DNA of 64,000 nucleotides, from assembly GCF_910592395.1 (NCBI RefSeq), contig NC_088311.1, forward strand, positions 14,388,501 through 14,452,500. Reading direction: 5' to 3'. This document shows positions 49,899-57,392 of the stretch, in pieces. The stretch is from Lineus longissimus (Eukaryota > Nemertea > Pilidiophora > Heteronemertea > Lineidae). The notes below the pieces were generated by a model. It saw nothing but the letters and a program-made list of their open reading frames with translations, was not told where the DNA came from and ran no database searches. Positions within the stretch are counted from its first letter, which is position 1. Each line of letters opens with the position of its first letter. Position numbers and translations under genes: made by a program.

Positions 49899-51098
49899 TT
49901 ATTGCATCTTAACACTAGCTCGAGCTATGCTCTCAGGACGAAGTCCGGCTCGAGCTATGCTCTCAGGACGAAGTCCGGCTCGAGCTATGCTCTCAGGACG
50001 AAGTCCGGCTCGAGCTATGCTCTCAGGACGAAGTCCGGCTGGTGTAAACTTAATACTACTGATGCAGTTAATGTCTCGACCTGCACTGGCACTCAGTAAA
50101 ACGTCAAACTGCTTGTCAATATCCTGGTCATATTCCTTCTCAACCTTGTAATTCTGGAAGAAAATACTTTGAGTGAAATCATACCATAATCTCTCCAAAT
50201 CATTAACTCGCTCCTTGTTGGTTAAAAAAGGTGTAAATATTACATAATCAATTTTCAGCATTTTAAAGGCTTGGTGTAAAAATACCTTGTAGTTAATGGT
50301 GACCTTGACACCACAGTAATGCAGAAATCTAAGGAAAGCATAGTACACTAGTCTAAGGTCAGTGATATTCTCATCGGTTAATTGCGGTTTACCAATTGCC
50401 CTGTTAATAAATTCAATGGCAAGAAACCAATCATATTCCCCACAGTGAAATTTAAAAAGCATGGCTTCACCATGTAACCCTTGGTTACATAATTTAGAGG
50501 GGAGAGTGTTAATACCCATTTTTAGGGCTGACTGAAGAGTACTTTCATATCTCTGCTTACTAAGACATTTTCTGTGACTTGAAAAGTAGCACTGTAAATA
50601 CCCTTCCACAAAGTCCTTTAAATACTTAACTGCCGATTCGGACAGCCGCCTCCATCCAAGTTTCCTTAGAATACTGTCAAAGTAACGTGTCTTGTTGTCA
50701 ATATTGATCTCAAGAGTTTTAAAATCATCATCGTAAGTAGTCGAATTGCAATTGGTGCAGAATTGATACTTCACAGTTTTAGCTGCGTACCTTGCTGAAT
50801 TCAAGTTTTTTTGATACTCAAAAAGTGTCCACCTTTTACAATTACGGCAGAATTGGGCATTAGTGTTGGTACTGACGTCATATTCTTTCATTCTTGGCAG
50901 GACTACTTTGTGTGTCTCAGTCGGACTTCGTCCTGAGAGCTCTGCTCGAGTCGAGCTTTGCTCTCTGGACTTTGTCCTAGTCGGACTTTGTCCTGAGAGC
51001 AGAGCTCGATCCATAACCCTAGGACGAATGTATCCTTTAAGATTCTCATTGTTCCACTCACTAGAATAATAATCTTTAAATGAGATGTTTTTATTCAT
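49899..51098 (-). CDS. 399-aa zinc-ribbon protein, Polinton B
   Basis: Starts MNKNISFKDYYSSEWNNENL. After a palindrome-derived insert (about 30-60), a zinc ribbon is visible (FCRNCKRWTLFEY...FCTNCNSTTY, about 83-125). A helical region follows (RKLGWRRLSESAVKYLKDF, KCLSKQRYESTLQSALKMGI, LRLVYYAFLRFLHYCGVKVT). A zinc ribbon followed by helical repeats is the layout of TFIIB-like factors, but the match is weak and I offer it only as a hypothesis. The last 40 residues are four copies of a 10-residue palindrome peptide (AGLRPESIAR). No homologue seen in A or C. Confidence 0.6.
   Translation of the reverse strand: MNKNISFKDYYSSEWNNENLKGYIRPRVMDRALLSGQSPTRTKSREQSSTRAELSGRSPTETHKVVLPRMKEYDVSTNTNAQFCRNCKRWTLFEYQKNLNSARYAAKTVKYQFCTNCNSTTYDDDFKTLEINIDNKTRYFDSILRKLGWRRLSESAVKYLKDFVEGYLQCYFSSHRKCLSKQRYESTLQSALKMGINTLPSKLCNQGLHGEAMLFKFHCGEYDWFLAIEFINRAIGKPQLTDENITDLRLVYYAFLRFLHYCGVKVTINYKVFLHQAFKMLKIDYVIFTPFLTNKERVNDLERLWYDFTQSIFFQNYKVEKEYDQDIDKQFDVLLSASAGRDINCISSIKFTPAGLRPESIARAGLRPESIARAGLRPESIARAGLRPESIARASVKMQ
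49921..50040 (+). repeat. four perfect tandem copies of the 30-bp mini-palindrome
   Basis: Four identical 30-bp units, each CGAGCTATGCTCTCAGGACG plus AAGTCCGGCT. Each has two hairpins, GAGC-TAT-GCTC and GGAC-GAA-GTCC, joined by TCA. The array codes for the C-terminus of the 399-aa protein on the minus strand. The length of 30 keeps the frame. This array defines the unit of the whole family. Confidence 0.97.
50919..51009 (-). repeat. three mini-palindromes in the 399-aa gene
   Basis: Units in alternating orientation (GGAC-TTC-GTCC/GAGC-TCT-GCTC; GAGC-TTT-GCTC/GGAC-TTT-GTCC; GGAC-TTT-GTCC/GAGC-AGA-GCTC), encoding RALLSGQSPTRTKSREQSST and following residues. Confidence 0.9.
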
Positions 51099-51155
51099 AT
51101 TTACATGATAATTATTTTTTAAACATTGTTTTGATAGAAGTTCACCTAAGACCTT

Positions 51156-51776
51156 TTATGTTTTTTTACGTGATTTTAAGGCTTTAACACCCTCTATTAA
51201 ACCATAGATTATGGAGCTCACAATAGCAATAACTGCTATGATCAGATGTTCAGCTAGAAAGCCAACAACTGCACCAATTGTTTTCAGGAGAAATGATACG
51301 ATAGAACCGATGATTCCCGGTAAAGCCGCAGCTGATTTCTTGGCTAGTTCTTTTAGCCATTCAGCATACTTCTTGAGACCTTCTTTTACTTTATCTGGTA
51401 TTGATGGTTTTGGTCCTGGTCCAGGTTCTGGTGTAGGTCCAGGAGTTGGGTCTGGTCCTGGAGTTGGGTCTGGTCCTGGAGTTGGTTTTACAGATTTAGT
51501 GGCACCACTTAAAGCACTACTGATACTGAGACCTAGAGTTGTAAATGTCATTACAACAGCTGTTATTATGGCGCTAATAGTTACACCATACGTCTTAAAA
51601 AGTAACTTTATTCTGTCCTTCAGAGGAATAGTTGAATCTGGTTTCTTTAGAACATCAACAATTAAACGTTTAATTCTTCTAGTTTGTGACTCCCTGTCAT
51701 TGTCTAACCTCCATACCTTTGACTGTTCCTCATACAATTTGTCATTTAGTTCATCTATTTGCTTTTTCAACTCCAC
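51156..51776 (-). CDS. 206-aa amphipathic membrane protein, Polinton B
   Basis: The frame is intact. An N-terminal coiled coil (LKKQIDELNDKLYEEQSKVW, about 3-40), a basic segment (VLKKPDSTIPLKDRIKLLF), a membrane helix (about 70-92), a Pro/Gly repeat (PGPDPTPGPDPTPGP, about 97-122), an amphipathic helix (EGLKKYAEWLKELAKKSAAA) and two hydrophobic helices with PGIIGSIVSFLLKTIG. Homologues occur at the same relative place in A and C. The amphipathic helix and membrane helices suggest a membrane-active virion component. No enzyme motif. Confidence 0.7.
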   Translation of the reverse strand: MELKKQIDELNDKLYEEQSKVWRLDNDRESQTRRIKRLIVDVLKKPDSTIPLKDRIKLLFKTYGVTISAIITAVVMTFTTLGLSISSALSGATKSVKPTPGPDPTPGPDPTPGPTPEPGPGPKPSIPDKVKEGLKKYAEWLKELAKKSAAALPGIIGSIVSFLLKTIGAVVGFLAEHLIIAVIAIVSSIIYGLIEGVKALKSRKKT

Positions 51777-51820
51777 TTTATCTTCAGAACCTTCATCTAC
51801 AGACGTTACATAGTCTCTTG

Positions 51821-52678
51821 TTAAATCATGAATTTTTTTTCTAGTTCTTGTATTTGCATGTCCTTATCCCTCTTTACTGCAGCTAGATCATCACCAGCGT
51901 GTTTTAACCCTCTAAGTTCTCTCAAGGCATATTCAGTAAAACCCAGTGATTTAAGTTCATCATCAGTAGCATCTATCAGTTTATCTATTGGTTTGTTTGA
52001 ACTGTTTACCTCCTTAATTACTGCCTGTGTTTCAGGGGTTACTAATGTAGGTTGACTTACTGGTGGGTCAGGTGCAATCATACCTCTAATCATGTCAGCA
52101 AATCTAGTACCAAACTTAGTCTTTAATGTGCCTTCAGCATAGAAGCTTCCATTATCCTTAGTTAAAGGAATATACTTTATCTTTTCTCCTTTATTATTAG
52201 GATATTCAAATAAATTGTTGTTTCCTAGTTTATCTTTTATCAAATCAAGTTCAGAATGTGTCGGATTGTAACAAAGTTTGTTACCTTTGTAACTAATGTG
52301 TGGTGAAAGATTACCCAATTTTTTCTTGTCATAATTCCAGTTTGATCCTCCCAATGCTTTATCAAGTTTATCCTCTATTGTATCGTAACTTAACTCCTTT
52401 TCCATCAATTCAGGGACAATATATCTTACTCTTTCTGGTGTACTGAATGAAGTTTCATCAGTAAGATTTTCACCTCCTGTGTTGTATGTTGTGCCTGGCC
52501 TTTCTGGAGGTATACTGAATGAAGTTTCATCAGTAAGATTTTCATCTCCTGTCATGTATCTTATGCCGTTATCAGTAAAATATTGCATCTCTCTCCAATA
52601 AGGATCAAAATCTTCATGATCAACATCGTATTTAGGTTCGTAATAACCAATATCATAATATTCTAATCCTTCAGCCAT
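51821..52678 (-). CDS. 285-aa acidic protein with C-terminal helical module, Polinton B
   Basis: The frame is intact. Starts MAEGLEYYDIGYY after a short AT-rich leader. The N-terminus is acidic and tyrosine-rich; two copies of ENLTDETSFS lie about 30 residues apart. A middle block has GNKLCYNPTHSELDLIKDKL and IKYIPLTKDNGSFYAEGTLK. The C-terminal module (IDKLIDATDDELKSLGFTEY, ALRELRGLKHAG) resembles an SAP-like or UBA-like small helical fold. Homologues are broken in A and C. It always lies between the tail-anchored protein and the 206-aa protein, so the three probably work together. Confidence 0.65.
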   Translation of the reverse strand: MAEGLEYYDIGYYEPKYDVDHEDFDPYWREMQYFTDNGIRYMTGDENLTDETSFSIPPERPGTTYNTGGENLTDETSFSTPERVRYIVPELMEKELSYDTIEDKLDKALGGSNWNYDKKKLGNLSPHISYKGNKLCYNPTHSELDLIKDKLGNNNLFEYPNNKGEKIKYIPLTKDNGSFYAEGTLKTKFGTRFADMIRGMIAPDPPVSQPTLVTPETQAVIKEVNSSNKPIDKLIDATDDELKSLGFTEYALRELRGLKHAGDDLAAVKRDKDMQIQELEKKFMI

Positions 52679-52688
52679 AATTACTTAT

Positions 52689-54158
52689 TTATCTAACCAC
52701 AAAAACAATCAATGTACCAACAACTGAGTAAAGCATGAATTTAATTGTTTCATGAGTATCATCCACCTTCTCAACTTTGGGGTCAAGTTTAGTAGTAGTA
52801 GGAGTATTCTTTGAGGTTTCAGTTGTTTTTGGTGTAACAACATTACTCTTTGGTGAATGACTGGTCTCGAGCTTTGCTCTCAGGACGAAGTCCGTCTTGA
52901 CAGTACCAACGCTACTCTTAACTCTTATTTTCTTAGAACTATTTCCTTCCATCAGTGGTGGTGGTAAGGTCTTTTTGTGGTTAATGTCATTCTTACCGGG
53001 TTTAGCATTTTTTGGTGCTATTAAAATGTTATTATTGTAGTTATCCAGCTTACCAATAACGAGTACCATATTTGATCCTATGACATACAATCCTGGTGCT
53101 ATTACATAATCTAGTCTTGTATGAGTGTCACTCACTGCTTTTTGGTATCTTTGAATTGAAGTGGGAATATCAGGATGTTGATTAATCGAGTCCTTTAATA
53201 GTTTGTTAAATTCCTTCTGAGCATCCAATTCTGTACCCGGTACTCCAATTATTGGTGTTCTGGTCAACGCCTGAGCACCCAGAATACAGTAAACATATGT
53301 TCTTATTGTGTCATTCAACCTCTCTATTCCAGGATGAGAGAAACCATTTGATTTAAATATCATGAATTGTTGATAGGTTTGACATTCATTTTGTGTAATT
53401 ACATCAAATACATTCTTGTGTTGTTTCACATGATACTTAATGAAGGTATCAGGATATTTGAAATTAGCCATTCCAGCATCCCAGTCTTTACTGAACATCG
53501 GTGGCATTCTATTTTCATGAACTTGCATGAGGAAGAAATTGATTTTAGAATCATTGATGTAATATCCGGGATCAGTTATGTTCGGGTTGTAATCCGGTAC
53601 ACTCCATGACCTCCAACCACCGTTATTTTCAAACACCGAGAAATCGTACTCGTCTTTTAAACCAAATTCACTCAATAACCCTCCTAGTTTCCTACGGTTA
53701 ATGTTATTGTTTGTCTCATTAAAATCACTTTCACCTGGAATTGGTATCTCTAGATTCTTCATGATCTTCAATATTTGATAGTAAACATGAAACCTGTAAA
53801 TTGACCTTAACAATGGGTCACTGTGATTCAAGTGATCGTCTATTGAAATACCACAACCTGTTGTAGCAAACCAAACAGCCATGTTAAATTGGTTCTGGTA
53901 AAACGATAATGGATTCTTTTCCAGTCGCAGACAGTCTTTCTTATTTTTCAGGCTCAAAAACCCAGGTGTTATCTTAGTTTCTTGTAGTCTGAAGAAGTTA
54001 TTAGTATTAACAGTTACTTCTAAATTAAAGAAGTCATAGGTGAATTTACTTTTATGTTGATTTGCTATTGGATAATACTTTATTACTCCAGAAGCTGATG
54101 AATAATTATGTTTGGTTTTAACTTCAGTTTTGGATAATGAAGACAGTAAAAAGGCCAT
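52689..54158 (-). CDS. 489-aa tail-anchored protein, conserved in all three Polintons
   Basis: The frame is intact, starting MAFLLSSLSK in AAATAAATGG. Conserved blocks are ITPGFLSLKNKKDCLRLEK (about 62-80), YQNQFNMAVWFATTGCGIS (about 88-106), NINRRKLGGLLSEFGLKDEY (about 152-172), WSVPDYNPNITDPGYYINDS (about 185-205), MQVHENRMPPMF, RLNDTIRTYVYCILGAQALT, RLDYVIAPGLYVIGSNMVLV (about 350-370) and a C-terminal membrane helix (about 470-488). A Thr/Lys-rich stalk carries one mini-palindrome peptide (DFVLRAKLET). The size, tail anchor and high conservation suggest an outer virion or attachment protein, but no family is recognised. Confidence 0.7.
   Translation of the reverse strand: MAFLLSSLSKTEVKTKHNYSSASGVIKYYPIANQHKSKFTYDFFNLEVTVNTNNFFRLQETKITPGFLSLKNKKDCLRLEKNPLSFYQNQFNMAVWFATTGCGISIDDHLNHSDPLLRSIYRFHVYYQILKIMKNLEIPIPGESDFNETNNNINRRKLGGLLSEFGLKDEYDFSVFENNGGWRSWSVPDYNPNITDPGYYINDSKINFFLMQVHENRMPPMFSKDWDAGMANFKYPDTFIKYHVKQHKNVFDVITQNECQTYQQFMIFKSNGFSHPGIERLNDTIRTYVYCILGAQALTRTPIIGVPGTELDAQKEFNKLLKDSINQHPDIPTSIQRYQKAVSDTHTRLDYVIAPGLYVIGSNMVLVIGKLDNYNNNILIAPKNAKPGKNDINHKKTLPPPLMEGNSSKKIRVKSSVGTVKTDFVLRAKLETSHSPKSNVVTPKTTETSKNTPTTTKLDPKVEKVDDTHETIKFMLYSVVGTLIVFVVR
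52866..52896 (+). repeat. mini-palindrome in the 489-aa gene
   Basis: GAGC-TTT-GCTC/GGAC-GAA-GTCC in the stalk-coding part. Homologues in A and C lack it. Confidence 0.9.
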
Positions 54159-54262
54159 TTATTTTAATGGAATAATCTCACCAGATGGAGAAAGTGTGAC
54201 ATTAACATCATGTCTCCATGGACAGAATAACATTTGCCTTTAAACCATAGTGATATTCAGTT

Positions 54263-54362
54263 GTACAATGGCCATATCAGATGTTGCAGTCATTAATTAT
54301 TTGTGCTTGCAAATTACAATGGCCATATCAGATGTTGCAGTCATTAATTATTTTTGCTTGTC
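54263..54362. repeat. tandem duplication
   Basis: ACAATGGCCATATCAGATGT and the following 28 bp are repeated directly, 52 bp apart. Confidence 0.85.
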
Positions 54363-54378
54363 AAAGACATGAAAAGGC

Positions 54379-54505
54379 CTATTGTGTCTTAATGCGTTTA
54401 TCCGACAGAATTTTCGAAAATATTTTCAGCGCTGAAAATTATTTTTGCGTCGTTAAAATAATTTCTCGAAATTCTGTCGGATAAACGCATTAACGAACAA
54501 TAGAC
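54379..54505. repeat. long imperfect inverted repeat (hairpin)
   Basis: Arms of about 44 bp: CTATTGT..TTAATGCGTTTATCCGACAG and its complement, with small internal differences, around a loop of about 45 bp containing TTTTCAGCGCTGAAAA, itself a palindrome. It may be a MITE or a replication/packaging structure. Confidence 0.8.
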
Positions 54506-54792
54506 CCTTGTAATACTTTGGGACGTGAGTATTGTTTGGTAACATATGTTACCATGTACATGCAGACTCTGTCAACAATATTTTCAATAGATTCAAGCAA
54601 CAATGATTAATCATTGTATCATCTGTCTTGTAGGCCTACAGCATTTATTGGAATACGCTGGGACTGTCAAGATGTGCGAACTTCAAGGGTTCATTTCTCT
54701 GCTATTTTTTAACGGATATTTGCAAATGAGGTATCCTTGGAAAGCTATTGACGTGTACTTTCTGTTGGAATACAGTAAGTCATGATTACATT

Positions 54793-55003
54793 AACCCATT
54801 GAACTCTAGTATTCCCTCACCATTTCATTGACCATTTCATTGCAACGCTTCACTGGGAATCTCATGAATGATAGAAAGTGTGTATTGTGGTGGATGGTTC
54901 TTTGGGGGTTGTAGGCTTATTTGGGGCAAAAGACCTGTAAGGTTTTTGGTCAAAAGGGCCTAAAACATAACCTAGATTCCTACCATCGCAATATACACTT
55001 TCT
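54793..55003 (-). repeat. Polinton B right terminal inverted repeat
   Basis: 211 bp, complementary to 29101-29311 with one mismatch, followed by the target duplication GCAGTG. Confidence 0.97.
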
Positions 55004-55434
55004 GCAGTGGCACCTGAAATGATAGCAATATAGGCCTGTATTTATCATATCAGTGACAGTGACATTGTAGTCATGAGATTAATAAACAGTGTCATGGTAG
55101 TAGTACTTGGTCGACTTTATTCACGAAGTAAGTCCACGCAACGTTAATAAGAGTACACAAATCTTTTGTGAGTTGGGATTGAACAAAAGGACACCCGCAA
55201 ACGGACAATAGCTCATGCACTGCGTAAAGTCAAGAGGCCTTTGTGAATATGGTATACGGTACCGGTAGGCTATAGATAGTTGGCGATGGTACTGGTAGGT
55301 AGGTAGGCTCTTCATTTATAGTGTTCAGTGGGTGACAGTGCTTGAAAATAATGGCCTCCGTCTCCAACATGCTGGGCACGGGTGTCTAGATAAAACAATA
55401 AAACTGTAATATTCCATACCAGTCAAGATTATCT
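55004..55434. other. intron of the P2X7-domain gene
   Basis: Lies between the two exons on the minus strand. It ends in TTTCAG just before the codons interrupted by the Polinton. A diverse AT-rich sequence with short GGTAGGTAGG repeats; no other feature. Confidence 0.6.
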
Positions 55435-55712
55435 CGCCTCGTTGGCCGCTGTTCTTCTTCTGCTACTACAGCTGCCTGCGCCTGTACAATACAGTACATG
55501 CTGATGCTGTACTTCCACTTGTTCAGGTACGGGTTCAAACATGTAGGGTTCTATCGGTCCAGGAACTGGCTCTGGATCCCAACATCGTCGAATAACTCAT
55601 CATCATCACCACTATCGTAATCGGCAGCAAGAAATTGGCTGAGAGCAGACGATGAAGTACTGCAATCGCTACAAATTGATGAAGAATCGCTTTCGCTGTA
55701 TGCATTCGCCAT
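55435..55712 (-). pseudogene. first exon of the P2X7-domain gene
   Basis: The minus-strand ATG at 55712 starts MANAYSESDSSS and a Ser/Asp-rich stretch (DYDSGDDDELFDDV). After a one-base shift near 55580, DPEPVPGPIEPYMFEPVPEQ is read; this EPYMFEP motif is typical of the N-terminus of invertebrate P2X7-domain proteins. The downstream exon starts at 55011 and continues beyond Polinton B at 29100. Frameshift and insertion both disable this copy, which is probably one of several in the genome. Confidence 0.7.
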
Positions 55713-55948
55713 GTTTTGTTTGGTTCTGATATTCCTGAGATGCCTGAGATGACGTCACTTCCTGTCTGGCCGACGAGTGATTTTCGTTTTCGCAGGTGGC
55801 GGGATTTACAATTTACAAAAGCTGATTATGCTGAACCTGCTAAATCAATCATGTTGGGATATCAGTGTATACCTTATTTAGTTAGTAAACTTGCCATTAT
55901 ATAAAAAGAATGGTTTAGAGAAATCAAAAGCCGTTATACCTTTAAATT
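55713..55948. other. upstream region of the P2X7-domain gene and edge of Polinton C
   Basis: Expected promoter region of the minus-strand P2X7-domain gene. The left end of Polinton C is close to 55930, but no terminal repeat was recognised. Confidence 0.4.
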
Positions 55949-56248
55949 CTACTTGATTATGTTTCTGGGTAAAATACCTTGATCGTAAAAGTATTCCAAT
56001 GTTACATTACTGACTGCTACAATTCCGCCAAGTTTAAGAATCTCTTCTAAGTTTGCCTGACTTGGCGGGCCAATGGCAATTCTCAAGAATCTCTTAAGTA
56101 AATATGAGTAACCAATTGTTGCCGTTGACAATAACACACTTTGGTACAGTGTATTGATGATTTCCTTCTTTCCTGGTGTTTCCATTCCTTTAGAATGAAA
56201 TCTATTGATTCCTATTGACTGTAAAAATGATCTTAATGTTGAAGTCAA
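55949..56248 (-). CDS. 78-aa-family small membrane protein (Polinton C)
   Basis: An open frame of 99 codons; the likely start is the internal Met of METPGKKEIINTLYQS (about 56185), matching the B gene. It keeps the hydrophobic helix, GPPSQANLEEILKLGG and the ending PRNIIK. It appears intact, 3' of the capsid remnant. Function unknown. Confidence 0.65.
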   Translation of the reverse strand: MTSTLRSFLQSIGINRFHSKGMETPGKKEIINTLYQSVLLSTATIGYSYLLKRFLRIAIGPPSQANLEEILKLGGIVAVSNVTLEYFYDQGILPRNIIK

Positions 56249-56254
56249 ATGATC

Positions 56255-57387
56255 TTAATGTTGCAAGGAAACAATCTCAATGTTGCAAGGAAACAATCTG
56301 TGAATTTTGAATGTTAACTTGAGCATCAAAACCACAAATATGTGCATTTTGTATGGCCCCTTTCCAGATTCTTTTGTTATCGACAATTGAATACCATCTT
56401 TAGTGTTTTGAAGCTTTTTGCCAGATCCGTGTAATCTATTGTCTTCTGTAGTTCTCAGGTCCAACCAAAGCCCGTAGTTATTCGAGTCTCCATAGTACTT
56501 TTTCATAGACATGTTGCAGTCGTAAGTTTTCTTTAAGTCTTCGGTCATGAAGTGTTTCTTGATCTCCTCCCATTGATCTAGCATTCTCATTCCTTCTGGA
56601 AACACCTGATTAGCAACTCCTTCGATGGTTATTTGCACTTTTGTGATGTTAGAATTTTCAAACTTTTCAGAATCTCTTGAACCATCAGTGTAATCAGAGA
56701 TGAAGAGAAGTAATAGTCCTTTTATGGACATTCGAGGAAAATTGATGTTCTCGTTGATCAGTGTTTCATTGGCCGTTACGTTGACAGTTTTGAAGTGATC
56801 TACCCAGTCGTAATAGATGGAGAAACCTGAATTGTACTTGTTTGTTAGCGTATTGGCTAATCCCTTGTTAGTTACAGTGTCATATTCAAAACTGATATTT
56901 TCAAGTTTGTAATTCATGTTTGCAGTTGTGCTGGTAACGATAATCTCCTCTTTTGGCGCTAACGTAATCTCGATGATCACATCCTCTTGAATTGGAAACT
57001 TGTAAAATGGAGCATAGTTGAAAAATAGTTCAAAATCTAACGGTATCTTGAACTTGGTTCCAAACACTTTCTTCAGTGTTTTCTCATCGCTGGTTTCACC
57101 GGTAACGTCGGCTTCTGCCACACCTGATCTCAACTTCCTAAGATTTTCTGACTGAATATCTTGAAAAACCCTGTCGTTCCGTTCCTCCTGTGTTAACCAC
57201 AGATCTTTAAAAGTCGAATAATGACTGTATTCATTGAGATCAAATATCGTGTGATAATGTGATGATTTCTCTCGGCCTTTAACCCGAGTGGAATCTTTTG
57301 ACTCCTTTCAGTGTTGAGCAGTACTCCAGTTGTCATTCTATTTAATTTACATGAAATTGATTTAATTTTACTTGAAAAATCAATCAT
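56255..57387 (-). pseudogene. major capsid protein with internal deletion (Polinton C)
   Basis: The start (MTTGVLLNTERSQKIPLGLK, about 57336) lies in TTAAATAGAATG. A deletion of roughly 60 codons with a shift removes the region equivalent to residues about 33-93 of the Polinton B capsid. From 57133 the frame is open and highly similar to B to its end, including PLDFELFFNYAPFYKFPIQ and LWLDLRTTEDNRLHGSG. The C-terminus is altered by a further small shift (VVLMLKLTFKI). The gene is inactive. Confidence 0.85.
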
Positions 57388-57392
57388 TGATT

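Larger units (their letters stand above)
54159..54792. other. Polinton B right subterminal region
   Basis: Non-coding DNA between the 489-aa gene and the terminal repeat. It holds a tandem duplication (54263-54310 and 54315-54362) and a long inverted repeat (54379-54505), described separately. No gene is supported. Confidence 0.6.
29095..55009. mobile_element. Polinton B, near-complete Polinton/Maverick (adintovirus-like)
   Basis: The element spans 29101-55003. It begins 5'-AG and ends CT-3', with 211-bp inverted repeats differing at one base. The 6-bp flanks GCAGTG (29095-29100 and 55004-55009) are identical, which is the established Polinton signature. Its 25.9 kb include a 6.7-kb BEL/Pao insertion, so the native length is about 19.2 kb. 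It encodes polymerase B, retroviral-type integrase, packaging ATPase, double-jelly-roll capsid and two penton-like proteins. No adenain-type protease was found. Lesions seen are an in-frame stop in a small membrane protein, a frameshift in the integrase, a frameshift in the second penton-like gene and the BEL insertion. Confidence 0.95.

Noticed and set aside
49921-50040. Four equal direct repeats suggesting a CRISPR array
   Set aside because: The units are contiguous without spacers, are coding, and lie in a eukaryotic Polinton.
49864-50151. Plus-strand frame with repeated ARAMLSGRSP
   Set aside because: It is the antisense reading of the palindrome array in the 399-aa gene; it has no other support.
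51211-51813. 200-codon plus-strand frame
   Set aside because: Antisense of the 206-aa amphipathic protein; the same shadow appears at 57442-57987 opposite the homologue.
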